Shown here one piece after another: positions 23,682-31,712 of a stretch of DNA of 45,067 bases (its first letter is position 1; each line of letters opens with the position of its first letter). A model generated the notes under the pieces. It saw only the letters and a list, made by a program, of their open reading frames with translations, made no database searches and was not told where the DNA came from. The stretch covers positions 1 to 45,067 of the forward strand of contig NZ_JADEWG010000043.1 in NCBI RefSeq assembly GCF_015207735.1, in the 5' to 3' direction. A program made the position numbers and the translations under genes. This DNA comes from [Phormidium] sp. LEGE 05292 (GTDB taxonomy: Bacteria; Cyanobacteriota; Cyanobacteriia; Cyanobacteriales; Aerosakkonemataceae).

Positions 23682-24620
23682 ATGACTTATATAGCAAATT
23701 TTCCCAATTTTTGGGTGACGAATTTTAAAGGGGAACTGGCGGCGCTCAGTGCGGCTTTTCTGTGGGCGATCGCTTCTGTGGTATGGTCAAAGGTGGGACA
23801 ACGCATTGGGCCATTGGAGTTAAATTTCCTCAAAGGTGCGATCGCAATTGTTTTTCTTGGAGTAACGATTTTTCTTTCCGAACAATCATTACCAGCGATC
23901 GATCCTTTGGCTTTTTGGTTATTGTTACTCAGTGGCGCGATCGGAATTGCGATCGCAGATACAGCTTTATTTGCGGCGCTTAACTCTTTAGGCGCAAGAC
24001 GCACGCTGTTATTAAAAATACTAACCTCGCCATTGGTAGCATTAATAGCTTTAGTTTTTTTACAAGAAACTCTCTCCGTTGCAGCTTGGTGCGGAATTTT
24101 TCTTACCCTATTAGGAGTAGCTTGGGTAGTTAGCGAAAGAGTTCCAGGAACAAATGGCAAAGAAGCATATTTTTGGCAAGGTATTCTTTGGGCACTTGTA
24201 TCAACTTGCGGAGATGCGATCGCGGCAATTTTATCCCGTGTAGCATTAACTCAAACCACTATTAATCCCCTGTGGAGTACCCTAATTAGATTAACCGCCG
24301 GACTGATATTACTGCTAATCTGGATACTAATAAAAAACCAAAAAATCCGGGGAAATCCAATTCAGCAGTATAAACCTTTACTCACAATGAAATTATGGAT
24401 AATCATTGCCTTTACTTCTTTTATTGGCACATACTTAGGAATTTGGTTACAACAAATATCCCTAAAATTTGCCCCGGCTGGCATTGCCCAAACTCTAAAT
24501 GCTACTAGTCCACTTTTTGTTTTACCCATTGCAATTTGGTTGGGAGAAAAAGTCAGTTTTCGCGCCATTGCTGGAGTCTTGTTAGCTTTAGTGGGTATAA
24601 CATTATTGTTTAGGTTTTAA
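23682..24620 (+). CDS. EamA/DMT family transporter
   Basis: A 312-residue integral membrane protein with ten predicted helices in two EamA repeats (about 18-150 and 165-310). The first repeat is marked by GELAALSAAFLWAIASVVWSKVG and by a conserved end, LGVAWVVSE. The second ends GEKVSFRAIAGVLLALVGITLLF. It belongs to the drug/metabolite transporter superfamily; substrates range from amino acids to nucleotides and cannot be told here. ATG 23682 is preferred to the TTG immediately before it. Confidence 0.9.
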   Translation: MTYIANFPNFWVTNFKGELAALSAAFLWAIASVVWSKVGQRIGPLELNFLKGAIAIVFLGVTIFLSEQSLPAIDPLAFWLLLLSGAIGIAIADTALFAALNSLGARRTLLLKILTSPLVALIALVFLQETLSVAAWCGIFLTLLGVAWVVSERVPGTNGKEAYFWQGILWALVSTCGDAIAAILSRVALTQTTINPLWSTLIRLTAGLILLLIWILIKNQKIRGNPIQQYKPLLTMKLWIIIAFTSFIGTYLGIWLQQISLKFAPAGIAQTLNATSPLFVLPIAIWLGEKVSFRAIAGVLLALVGITLLFRF

Positions 24621-24667
24621 CCCCACTTTTTTGGATAAATTTATTGCAGTTTACCCAGGTAAGAGAA

Positions 24668-25183
24668 ATGTTAACTTTTGCAAGTGAAACCGAAAATGAT
24701 ATCGCTGCTATTCGAGAAGTGCTGATAACTGCGTTCGATCGCACAAACGAAGCTAAACTTGTTGACCTAATTCGTAATTCTGAAAATTTTATTCCCGAAC
24801 TTTCAATAGTAGCTAAAGAAGATAATCTTGTACTCGGTCACATTTTATTTAGCCCTATTTCAATTGATACAACCAGCGAAAATATTTCCGCTTTAGCATT
24901 AGCACCTTTAGCCGTTACACCCGCACACCAGCGACAAGGTATCGGTAGTCAATTAATAGAAATAGGTTTAGCAAAATGTCAGGAATTAGGACATAGTATT
25001 GTTGTAGTTTTGGGGCATCCAAATTATTATGCAAAGTTTGGTTTTCAAACAGCAAGTAAGTTTGGTGTAGCAGCACCTTTTTCAGTTCCAGATGAAGCAT
25101 TTATGATTTTGGAACTAAAACCTGATGCTTTGCATAATGTTAACGGAACTGTCCGCTACCCCGCTTACTTTAATGAAGTTTAA
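24668..25183 (+). CDS. GNAT family N-acetyltransferase (YhbS-like)
   Basis: A 171-residue acetyl-CoA-dependent transferase. The N-terminus is MLTFASETENDIAAIREVLITAF, the central strand LVLGHILFSPI. The acetyl-CoA loop is ALAPLAVTPAHQRQGIGSQLIE (motif A, Q/R-x-x-G-x-G/A). VLGHPNYYAKFGFQTASKFGV is typical of the YhbS-like subgroup. A TTG at 24644 would add eight untypical residues, so I use the ATG. Substrate unknown. It follows the transporter by 47 bp on the same strand. Confidence 0.9.
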   Translation: MLTFASETENDIAAIREVLITAFDRTNEAKLVDLIRNSENFIPELSIVAKEDNLVLGHILFSPISIDTTSENISALALAPLAVTPAHQRQGIGSQLIEIGLAKCQELGHSIVVVLGHPNYYAKFGFQTASKFGVAAPFSVPDEAFMILELKPDALHNVNGTVRYPAYFNEV

Positions 25184-25289
25184 TCATTCTGTGGAGTATC
25201 TTTATCAAAACTTTTGCAAAGTTTACCGTTGTGTTCCCGATTTATTAGGAAATTCCGAGAAAATTGACTTAACTTACTTAGCAAAATAA
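25173..25289 (+). CDS. Possible 38-residue small ORF
   Basis: Begins ATGAAGTTT inside the acetyltransferase's last codons and reads MKFNHSVEYLYQNFCKVYRC to a TAA 4 bp before the next gene. The overlap-then-4-bp spacing suits translational coupling, but length and lack of a known family make it uncertain. Confidence 0.25.
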   Translation: MKFNHSVEYLYQNFCKVYRCVPDLLGNSEKIDLTYLAK

Positions 25290-25293
25290 ATTT

Positions 25294-25503
25294 ATGCGGT
25301 TTGTCGCAGTTGATTTGTATATTAGAACTACTAAGGGAAATTACCGATCGGGTACAGAACTATTTTCTAGAGTTCCTTATGTATATGAAAAGCTCAAAGT
25401 AAAAGACGATCGATTTTGGGTTATCGAAGTTTGTCACTATGCCAAAAGCAGCTTAAACTCCAATCGAGATCCTGTAGCAAGTGTCTTAGTAATGCGGTAC
25501 TAA
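25294..25503 (+). CDS. Hypothetical 69-residue protein
   Basis: Small basic protein MRFVAVDLYIRTTKGNYRSG, then a middle with VPYVYEKLKVKDDRFWVIEVCHYA and end PVASVLVMRY. It is predicted mostly beta. No family is recognised. The ORF ends within the left arm of a strong terminator, supporting it as the last gene of the transporter/acetyltransferase strand. Confidence 0.5.
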   Translation: MRFVAVDLYIRTTKGNYRSGTELFSRVPYVYEKLKVKDDRFWVIEVCHYAKSSLNSNRDPVASVLVMRY

Positions 25504-25558
25504 AGGAAATAATTAATTGAGCGATCGCGTAGCGTGTACTCAATTAATTATTTCCTTT
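25502..25558. terminator. Bidirectional terminator hairpin, 20-bp stem
   Basis: Arms 25502-25521 and 25539-25558 are perfect complements (AAAGGAAATAATTAATTGAG on the left) with a 17-base loop containing GCGATCGC-type sequence. The right arm ends in TTTCCTTTTTCTC and the left begins AAAGGAAA, so either strand gives a T-rich 3' end. It lies between convergent genes. Confidence 0.85.
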
Positions 25559-25581
25559 TTCTCAATAGTTAAAAATGATAA

Positions 25582-26163
25582 CTATCGCCTTGCCAAGTTG
25601 CGAATCATACTATTAGCCATAGTATAATGTTGCTGAATCGCAGGTAACAATTCAGAAGCAAAAGATACTACATCTCGATCTCTACCTTGTTGAGTTTGTC
25701 TTTGAAACAAAGCCACAGTTTGAGCATGATCGTTTACCATTGCTCTCATATAAGCTTGATCGAATCTTGCACCAGAAAGCCGTTGTAATTGCCGTTCTAT
25801 TTGCTGATGTTGAGCATCCACTTGTCTAGGTAAAGTAACACCTTTCTGAGCAGCAATCTGCGTCAATTGATTACTGGCTTGCGTATGTTGATCGATCATT
25901 TGCTGTGCATACTGCTTAACTTGATCGCTGCTCGCTCTCTGCAATGCCAACTGACTTAAGCTTATTTCTGCCAAGTTACCTTGTGCTGCTTTATTCATAA
26001 ACAGCCTGTCTGTAGAACTTAATCTATTTTGATATTGTTCTGTGGTATTTTGGCGGTTCTGTAATGTGTTAGGTTGACGTTCATATTGCTGGGCTACAGC
26101 CGCAAATCCTAAAACAAGAACCATTCCAGTTCCGATCAGACCAGCAGAAAGTATATTTTTCAT
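25582..26163 (-). CDS. DUF4142 domain exported protein
   Basis: A 193-residue protein with a signal peptide (about 1-24, MKNILSAGLIGTGMVLVLGFAAVAQ). A Gln/Asn/Arg-rich linker (25-50) precedes a DUF4142 four-helix domain: LSSTDRLFMNKAAQGNLAEISLSQLALQRA, VKQYAQQMIDQHTQASNQL, FDQAYMRAMVNDHAQTVALF, and LLPAIQQHYTMANSM. This family is ferritin-like in topology and often annotated as a putative outer-membrane or stress protein; its role is unknown. Convergent with the upstream small genes, separated by a strong terminator. Confidence 0.9.
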   Translation of the reverse strand: MKNILSAGLIGTGMVLVLGFAAVAQQYERQPNTLQNRQNTTEQYQNRLSSTDRLFMNKAAQGNLAEISLSQLALQRASSDQVKQYAQQMIDQHTQASNQLTQIAAQKGVTLPRQVDAQHQQIERQLQRLSGARFDQAYMRAMVNDHAQTVALFQRQTQQGRDRDVVSFASELLPAIQQHYTMANSMIRNLARR

Positions 26164-26243
26164 GAGCGATTAACAGTCCTGATTTATCAAAAGTTTTATT
26201 ACTCTGAAAATCATAGCTACTGCCAGTTCAAATAAACTTCTAT

Positions 26244-26260
26244 CCATAGATTAACTATGG
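26244..26260. promoter_or_regulatory. 6-bp dyad upstream of DUF4142 gene
   Basis: CCATAG, spacer ATTAA, CTATGG in the 216-bp gap between the DUF4142 gene and lysR, about 80 bp upstream of the DUF4142 start. A possible operator; no more can be said. Confidence 0.3.
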
Positions 26261-26379
26261 TCTAACTTGAGAGGTATTTGTGCAATTTTTTGTCAATGAT
26301 TATTCATTTTACTGGAGTTTTTTTGCTAACCTTTAATCTCACACAAATGACAGATGACATATTGCTAAATATATAAAAT

Positions 26380-27294
26380 CTAAACAGATATTTTAACAGC
26401 AAACCTACCCGTATTCTTTAAAGCATCTAAAAAAGCGTAAATTGCTGGAGAATGCAGAGCATTTGCTAACACTGCTACGCCAATTATTCTTTGCAAACGT
26501 ACTGGTAAATTACATTCTTTGATACCAATTGGTAAAGGTTCAGCAGCCAAACGAGGCATTATAGCTGCGCCTAAACCTTGTCCTACCATACTAACAATTG
26601 TTGAATCTTCACGGATTTCGTAAGCAATTTTCATCGGGTATTCGGCTTGATTCAAATATGGTCGAATGTAATCTTGGCAAGGACTTAAGGAACTGATAAT
26701 TAAGGGAAACTCAGCTAGTTGTTGCCAAGAAATTTGTTGATTGTCTAAATTAGTTTTTGGTGGTAAAAGAACGATGTAGTCGTCTCGGAGAATTTCCCAA
26801 GTTTCAAACTCATTATTAGAAGGTAAGTAAGTAAAGCCTATATCGGCAAAACCTGTACGCAAACTTTCTTCTATGCTGAGAAAACTATCATTTTCAGTAA
26901 TTTTGACATTGATATCAGGAAATATACTGTGAAATTTAGCGATCGCCGTCGGTAAAATATGAGTTGCCACGCTACGAAAACAAGCAACTCGCACGATTCC
27001 GCCTTGTAAACCTTTTTCTAAATCGGCTTCTTTTTTAATTGCGTTTACCGATCGTAATGCTTGACTTGCATGAACTTTAATTCGTTCCCCCACAGGTGTT
27101 AAATGTGCACCATGACGACCTCGGTAAAACAAGACCACTCCTAACTGTTCTTCCAAGCTAGCAATAGCGTGGCTAACTGCTGATTGAGAGATTTTTAACC
27201 GCAATGCTGCTTCACTGAAATTTTTGCATTCTGCTACCACAAGTAAAGCAAGCAATTGAGAGAGTTTGATCTGACTTTTATTTATTTCATCCAT
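26380..27294 (-). CDS. LysR family transcriptional regulator
   Basis: A 304-residue regulator. The N-terminal winged helix-turn-helix (about 10-70) contains ALLVVAECKNFSEAALRLKISQSAVSHAIASLEEQLGVVLFYRGRHGAHLTPVGE, the LysR signature. A linker helix (about 70-95) and a periplasmic-binding-protein-like effector domain (about 97-300, IVRVACFRSVATHILPTAIAKF) follow. The effector is not deducible. It is divergent from the small gene at 27477, with a 7-bp dyad between them, the usual arrangement for a LysR regulator and its target. Confidence 0.92.
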   Translation of the reverse strand: MDEINKSQIKLSQLLALLVVAECKNFSEAALRLKISQSAVSHAIASLEEQLGVVLFYRGRHGAHLTPVGERIKVHASQALRSVNAIKKEADLEKGLQGGIVRVACFRSVATHILPTAIAKFHSIFPDINVKITENDSFLSIEESLRTGFADIGFTYLPSNNEFETWEILRDDYIVLLPPKTNLDNQQISWQQLAEFPLIISSLSPCQDYIRPYLNQAEYPMKIAYEIREDSTIVSMVGQGLGAAIMPRLAAEPLPIGIKECNLPVRLQRIIGVAVLANALHSPAIYAFLDALKNTGRFAVKISV

Positions 27295-27399
27295 ATCAGT
27301 TTTTTACCCAACCTCTGTATTTTCCCAAAAACCGCAGCCTACTTCCTCTTTCTTTCTATCTATCTATTTTATTCATATAAACTATTCAAACAATAGATG

Positions 27400-27418
27400 G
27401 TTGATTAGTTGAATCAAC
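27400..27418. promoter_or_regulatory. Dyad in lysR divergent promoter region
   Basis: GTTGATT, spacer AGTTG, AATCAAC: a perfect 7-bp dyad between lysR (start 27294) and the gene at 27477. Interrupted dyads containing a T-N11-A core are typical LysR-type binding sites; this one fits (T27402 to A27414). Confidence 0.5.
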
Positions 27419-27476
27419 GTTACATTAAATTTATAGACAAATTTAAAAAAGTCTTTATCAGGAGAAGTCTAAAAAA

Positions 27477-27752
27477 ATGCTGCACAATTCTTTACATAAA
27501 AATCCAACCAAATCTCCGTTAATTCACGGTGTCCATCTACAAGCAAGTAAGTCCAAATTAGCCATATTGATTAACAAAATTTGCGAACGATTTGTCACAT
27601 TAATTAATCATGCTAGCGAACTCAAAGTTTGGCAAAGTCGCGATCGCACAGGTCATACTTGGTGGGAGGCTTACGACCCCAGCACAGGTAATTCTATTAG
27701 CTTAGATTCCGAAGCAGAAATGCGGATGTGGATCGAAGAACGCTATCACTAA
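27477..27752 (+). CDS. Hypothetical 91-residue protein divergent from lysR
   Basis: No named family. The N-terminal half is basic and helical (LAILINKICERFVTLINHASEL). The C-terminal half, VWQSRDRTGHTWWEAYDPSTGNSI, then a final acidic helix EAEMRMWIEERYH, has the look of a small conserved cyanobacterial domain. AGGAG at 27460-27464 lies 12 bases before the ATG. Its promoter contains the candidate LysR dyad, so it is a plausible LysR target. Confidence 0.65.
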   Translation: MLHNSLHKNPTKSPLIHGVHLQASKSKLAILINKICERFVTLINHASELKVWQSRDRTGHTWWEAYDPSTGNSISLDSEAEMRMWIEERYH

Positions 27753-27765
27753 TTCGTAAATTGGA

Positions 27766-27791
27766 TAGAGACGTTGTATACCACGTCTCTA
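27766..27791. repeat. TAGAGACGT...ACGTCTCTA palindrome
   Basis: TAGAGACGT (27766-27774) pairs with ACGTCTCTA (27783-27791). A sister palindrome lies at 41575-41602, also just after a gene. It is probably a dispersed repeat that can act as a transcription terminator between convergent genes. Confidence 0.7.
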
Positions 27792-27814
27792 CAATCTTTG
27801 AAAGGAGATGTCTA

Positions 27815-28477
27815 TTAACGTTTCAGCGCCAAAGTCAAGCCATCAGCAATAGGTACCATACTGATACTGACTCTTTCATCTTGGAATAGTTTCTCGTTAA
27901 ATTTACGGATCGCCTGCGTACTTTCATCTTGCACTTGTCGATCGGCAACTCTTCCCGACCAAAGTACATTATCAATCGCAATTAAACCACCAGGACGGAT
28001 TAACTTTAAACAGCGTTCATAATATTCTTGATAATTCCCTTTATCCGCATCGATAAAAGCAAAATCAAACGTTTCTGATTCTCCAGAATCTAACAATTGA
28101 GCTAAAGTATCTAAAGCTGGTGCAATTCGCAAATCAATTTTTTCTGCGACTCCTGCTTCTTGCCAATAACGACGAGCAATATTAGTATATTCTTCACTAA
28201 CATCACAAGCAATAATCTTACCATCTGGGGGCAAAGCTAAAGCTACATAAAGAGAACTGTAACCAGTGAAAACGCCAATTTCTAAAGTTTTCTTCGCGCC
28301 AATTAACTGCACTAACAAAGCCATAAATTGACCTTGTTCTGGCGAAATTTGCATTGTAGCATAAGGATGATTAGCTGTTTCTTCACGCAAACGCCGCAAA
28401 ATATCTGGCTGTCTCACAGAAACAGACAAAAAGTAATCATAGAGTTGATTGTCTAATCCAAGTGTCTTTTTTGTCAT
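27815..28477 (-). CDS. Class I SAM-dependent O-methyltransferase (CCoAOMT-like)
   Basis: A 220-residue enzyme of the caffeoyl-CoA/catechol O-methyltransferase type. The SAM-binding strand is [19 protein letters not shown] (about 65-83). [18 protein letters not shown] follows. The metal-binding pair is in [19 protein letters not shown] and [13 protein letters not shown]. Bacterial homologues methylate ortho-dihydroxy aromatics in a divalent-cation-dependent way; the substrate here is unknown. Length is typical. It is monocistronic, with a REP-containing upstream gap. Confidence 0.92.
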   Translation of the reverse strand: MTKKTLGLDNQLYDYFLSVSVRQPDILRRLREETANHPYATMQISPEQGQFMALLVQLIGAKKTLEIGVFTGYSSLYVALALPPDGKIIACDVSEEYTNIARRYWQEAGVAEKIDLRIAPALDTLAQLLDSGESETFDFAFIDADKGNYQEYYERCLKLIRPGGLIAIDNVLWSGRVADRQVQDESTQAIRKFNEKLFQDERVSISMVPIADGLTLALKR

Positions 28478-28554
28478 TGTTATTTAGAGAATTCGTCATT
28501 GTTCAAACCAGATATAGTATTATATCGTTTACGTAAATGATTAATATAAATGGG

Positions 28555-28657
28555 GTAGGGGCGGGTTTAGCCAAAAGATTGGAATACTCAGTAATAAATA
28601 TTAAAATCAAAACCCGCCCAGACCTAGCATCTCTAGCAAATATTTAAGTAATCGATA
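28555..28657. repeat. REP element A (GGGGCGGGTTT...AAAACCCGCCC)
   Basis: Inverted ends GGGCGGGTTT (from 28559) and AAAACCCGCCC (to 28619), plus a tail to about 28657 (AGCATCTCTAGCAAATATTT). A closely similar long copy, tail included, lies at 42690-42790. It is one of four copies, three of them beside or inside the REP-associated transposase. Confidence 0.85.
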
Positions 28658-28728
28658 TTACATAAGCATAGAAAGTTGAATTTAGAGAATGCGATCGGAT
28701 GAATTTGGAGTGATTCCTATCACATCGG

Positions 28729-28793
28729 TAAGGGCGGGTTTTGTACCAAGATAGTCGATTATTGCAACTATTTTTGGCTAAACCCGCCCCTAC
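28729..28793. repeat. REP element B
   Basis: GTAAGGGCGGGTTTTG at the left, GGCTAAACCCGCCCCTAC at the right, with a different interior. In orientation it is inverted relative to A, judging by the GGCTAAACCCGCCC end. It lies 25 bp before the transposase start. Confidence 0.8.
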
Positions 28794-28817
28794 AAACCCT
28801 AAAAATAACATAACCCC

Positions 28818-29408
28818 ATGAAATACGATCCTGCAAAACATCATCGCCGTTCTATTCGCCTTAGAGGATACGATTATTCCCTGGCAGGGGCGTATTTTAT
28901 CACCATCTGTACATGGCAACGCGAATGTTTATTTGGTCAAATTATTAATGGTGAAATGCAGTTAAGCCACTGGGGAGAAATTGTTAATTCACATTGGCAG
29001 AATTTGCCCAAATTTCATCCTAATTTAGAATTAGATGAATTTGTAATCATGCCGAACCATTTGCATAGCATCATAGTATTAATCAATAATAATTCTGTAG
29101 GGGCGGGTTTAGCAGATATGTCAGAAAGAAAACAGATAACCTCTCGACAAAACCCGCCCTTCCCAGTTCCACAAAAACAACAAAACTGCAAAAATTTACC
29201 AGAAATTCTCCGAGGATTCAAAACATTTTCTGCCCGTCGAATTAATCAGATGCGTCGTAACTGTGGTGTACCCGTATGGCAACGTAATTATTATGAACAC
29301 ATCATTCGTAATGACGAATCATTACAGCATATTCGTCAATATATTATTAATAATCCTCTCACTTGGGAATTGGATCAATTACATCCTAACAGTCCATCTA
29401 AATGGTAA
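28818..29408 (+). CDS. REP-associated tyrosine transposase (RAYT, Y1/HUH)
   Basis: A 196-residue HUH single-strand nuclease of the REP-associated (IS200-related) transposase family. The start MKYDPAKHHRRSIRLRGYDYS and GAYFITICTWQRECLFG are typical. The HUH motif is HLH (81-83) in FVIMPNHLHSIIVL. VPVWQRNYYEHIIRNDESLQHIRQYIINNP holds the likely nucleophile (Tyr175). Residues about 94-115 are encoded by a REP copy sitting in frame within the gene, between the HUH motif and the helical part. The frame stays open, so it may still be active. These enzymes recognise and may disperse REP hairpins; four copies lie in this window. Confidence 0.93.
   Translation: MKYDPAKHHRRSIRLRGYDYSLAGAYFITICTWQRECLFGQIINGEMQLSHWGEIVNSHWQNLPKFHPNLELDEFVIMPNHLHSIIVLINNNSVGAGLADMSERKQITSRQNPPFPVPQKQQNCKNLPEILRGFKTFSARRINQMRRNCGVPVWQRNYYEHIIRNDESLQHIRQYIINNPLTWELDQLHPNSPSKW
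29097..29160. repeat. REP element C, inside the transposase gene
   Basis: GTAGGGGCGGGTTTAGC at the left and AAAACCCGCCCT at the right, 64 bp, matching the ends of REP A and D. It is translated as a linker segment of the RAYT protein. Confidence 0.85.
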
Positions 29409-29597
29409 GCTGATTGCCCCTACGGAATGGTAACTATTTAGTTTGACAAATACGGGCAACTGAAATCGATCGATCTCAGTTAATCTAAACTCTTCAAAAA
29501 CCGATGTGAAGCCTCTAAAACCGTCACATCCCAGCAATCATCATTCTTAAAATTAGCCAAGATCGAGGCAATAAACAATTTCTTTTAGGTGACTCAA

Positions 29598-30368
29598 ATG
29601 TATTACAGCGTCATCAGTATTAACATTGGCATAGTCTTTTCAGTATTGTTAGTTTTTGGCATTTTAAAATGGTTACAAATTCCTACAGGTAGTTTCCTTG
29701 ACTGGGTAATTGCTGTGGCTATTTTTGAATGGTTGTTAGCAATTGTGACTATACCTTGGAATATCCATTTTGAAGCTAAAGAAGTAATTGCCGAGGCTAC
29801 AGAATCTACTGAAAAAGGGATTAAAATTGAGCAGAAACAAGTTAATTATGCTCGAATTATCGCCAAGCGATCGCTCTTTGCAGCCATCACTCTGCACCTA
29901 ATTTCCGCGATCGGTTTTTATACTTTAGCAGTTTGGGGGATTAGTGCGATCGGTTATCTTGGTTCTGCTGCTGCATTATTACTGACAATTTTACGTCCAG
30001 CAGTTCGCGCTTATCAATATTTAGCAGCGAGACTAACAATGATTCGTCAACAAGTCAAATATCCCCGTGAAGATATTTTAGAATTGCGGAATCGTTTTCG
30101 GGAATTAGAAGCAACTGTGCAAAGAATCGAAGAAAAGTTAAACCCAGAATATCCCGACTCTTGGGTAGCTACGCAACAAAGACAGTGGGAAGCAACACGC
30201 CATGATTTAAACCGCATTGCTGCTAATTTGGAAGAATTAAAAGCTAATAATCAAGCTGAACATAACAGATTATCACGCGAAGCAGAACAAGCGATCGCAC
30301 AACTTTCCACCGATGGACAATTCCTCGATCATGTACGGGAAATTATTCGCTTTTTCAAGTCAGCTTAA
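29598..30368 (+). CDS. Membrane protein with C-terminal coiled coil, unknown function
   Basis: A 256-residue protein. Two hydrophobic helices near the N-terminus (about 5-25 and 33-52) and two or more around 90-145 (SLFAAITLHLISAIGFYTLAVW, YLGSAAALLLTIL) predict four membrane spans. A cytoplasmic helical tail (about 160-256) rich in Glu, Gln and Arg (LRNRFRELEATVQRIEEKL) likely forms coiled coil. ATG 29598 is preferred to GTG 29589 because AGGTGA lies 6 bases before it. No named family is recognised. Confidence 0.72.
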   Translation: MYYSVISINIGIVFSVLLVFGILKWLQIPTGSFLDWVIAVAIFEWLLAIVTIPWNIHFEAKEVIAEATESTEKGIKIEQKQVNYARIIAKRSLFAAITLHLISAIGFYTLAVWGISAIGYLGSAAALLLTILRPAVRAYQYLAARLTMIRQQVKYPREDILELRNRFRELEATVQRIEEKLNPEYPDSWVATQQRQWEATRHDLNRIAANLEELKANNQAEHNRLSREAEQAIAQLSTDGQFLDHVREIIRFFKSA

Positions 30369-30371
30369 GCA

Positions 30372-30423
30372 AGCAAGGTAACAAATGATTCATGAAAATA
30401 ATCACCTTTGTTACCTTTGCTTA
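30372..30423 (+). terminator. Long hairpin after the membrane protein gene
   Basis: Arms 30372-30391 (AAGCAAGGTAACAAATGATT) and 30401-30423 pair over about 20 bp with small bulges. The T tract is absent, so termination is likely but not certain. It lies between convergent genes. Confidence 0.6.
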
Positions 30424-30451
30424 AACGATAAATTTATCAAGCTAAATCGAT

Positions 30452-30754
30452 TTATTCCGTTTCCATTCCTCCATTTTCTGTCACAGCATTATTTAAAATT
30501 CCTTTTAAGTAACGCCGAATTGAAAGGTAACTCATTTCCTGATCTTTATTTATGTCATCATTGTCTTCAATTAGCTGGATCAAGGTATTTAACTGTGTAA
30601 TTAAATCTCTCACCTTTTCATCTTTATGGTTTGTCTTATTAGCTATGCTGACAATCATTTGGGTATCCATTTTCAGCAAGTTTAGCAACATTCGGTTGTA
30701 TTCTGGAAATCTCTGATCGAGTACTTGATTTACGGTGCTAACTAATTCATTCAT
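30452..30754 (-). CDS. Hypothetical helical protein, 100 residues
   Basis: MNELVSTVNQVLDQRFPEYNRMLLNLLKMDTQ, then KDEKVRDLITQLNTLIQLIEDNDDINKDQEMSYLSIRRYLKGILNNAV. It is all-helical, with heptad-like Leu/Ile spacing, and soluble. A frame on the opposite strand overlaps it but lacks protein-like composition. No family is recognised. It is convergent with the membrane-protein gene upstream in the window. Confidence 0.6.
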   Translation of the reverse strand: MNELVSTVNQVLDQRFPEYNRMLLNLLKMDTQMIVSIANKTNHKDEKVRDLITQLNTLIQLIEDNDDINKDQEMSYLSIRRYLKGILNNAVTENGGMETE

Positions 30755-31190
30755 GGGATAGCAATCACTATTTGGTTACTGTTCGTGCTGGATCAAGTTA
30801 GAAAAAGTTGCAGGTGAGACGAATCACCTAACGGAGAATCTTCAACAGCGTTTTACTGATTGAGTATCAAACGCATTTTGGGAACTTCGATCGTACTTTA
30901 GTTAGGCAAATTCATCTGTAAAATGGTTCATCAACAAATGGATTTCAGTCACAAGCTAGGAAGCAATCAATTACGAGTAGATGCAGTAACTCTGCAAATT
31001 GGGTAGTGATGCACCTAGCATTAATAAAATAGAAAGCTCAGTCAAAATAGTCTTTAAAAGCACAAAAAGTTATATTTTTCTACTTTCATGATGCTCTCTA
31101 TTATCCAAGTTTTAGTGATTGCTTTATTGCATATAGGGTAATACCAATTAGAAGAATAAAATTCCGGATCAGTATGCTAGTTTGGAAAAT
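30755..31190. other. Intergenic stretch, one small hairpin only
   Basis: About 435 bp without a convincing ORF. AGGTGA (30812-30817) and TCACCT (30824-30829) form a short hairpin. Otherwise I see no tRNA, repeat or gene. Confidence 0.5.
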
Positions 31191-31192
31191 CG

Positions 31193-31440
31193 GTTAACTC
31201 AGATCTTGCAGAGTAAGGAGGTTCCAATACTGCTCGGTTAAGCATTTTTTCCCTTTGTAGGGGCGAAGCATTCGGACAGAAAATATAGGGTTTGAGTCAT
31301 AAATTGTCGCCCGAATGCTTCGCCCCTACTCTTAACCGAGCAGTATTGAAGGAGGTTCCACCTCACATATCCTCGTTCCCAGGTTCAACCTGGGAACGAA
31401 GAATGGAGGCTCTGCTCAGGAGTGCAAGATCTCAGTTAAC
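31193..31440. repeat. Nested palindromic elements (three shells plus a side hairpin)
   Basis: The outer arms are 31193-31210 and 31423-31440 (18 bp, one mismatch, GTTAACTCAGATCTTGCA). The middle arms are 31226-31242 and 31331-31347 (17 bp, perfect). The inner arms are 31257-31275 and 31311-31329 (19 bp, perfect, starting GTAGGGGCGAAGCATTCGG). A separate hairpin, CGTTCCCAGGTT and its complement, spans 31374-31398. AAGGAGGTTCCA occurs at 31215-31226 and 31349-31360, overlapping the left end of and just outside the middle shell. The pattern suggests one element inserted in another. Confidence 0.9.
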
Positions 31441-31464
31441 TTATGAAGCATATATATAATTTTT

Positions 31465-31565
31465 AGGACTTACGCAAAAAACCCAGTTTCTAGGAAAAAT
31501 CGTGGGTTTGGCAACGAGAGATCTACGCAGAAACCAGCTTTCTAGCCTCTTCGTGCGTAAGTTCT
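31465..31565. repeat. MITE-like element with AGGACTTACGCA ends
   Basis: Terminal inverted repeats AGGACTTACGCA (31465-31476) and TGCGTAAGTTCT (31554-31565) with one mismatch, 101 bp in all. The interior has no ORF but holds two related strings, AACCCAGTTTCTAG and AACCAGCTTTCTAG. Ends of this sequence are widespread in cyanobacteria and are often linked to IS630-type elements. Confidence 0.75.
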
Positions 31566-31712
31566 ATTAGTTTTATCGCAATTCTCATACTCATGAAATA
31601 TATAGTTGCTGGCTTTAAGGAACAAGGAAATAAAATAAAGTAAATATTCCAGCAAAAATGATTCCCGGAAATACCTTCAAATTTCCGAGAATCATTATCA
31701 AACAATGCTTTG

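Noticed and set aside
23687-24160. 157-residue ORF opposite the EamA gene
   Set aside because: It lies antisense within a clear membrane-transporter gene and shows only shadow composition.
30755-31190. Structured RNA gene upstream of the nested repeats
   Set aside because: Only a 6-bp hairpin is visible; no tRNA, 6S, tmRNA or RNase P features could be identified by eye.
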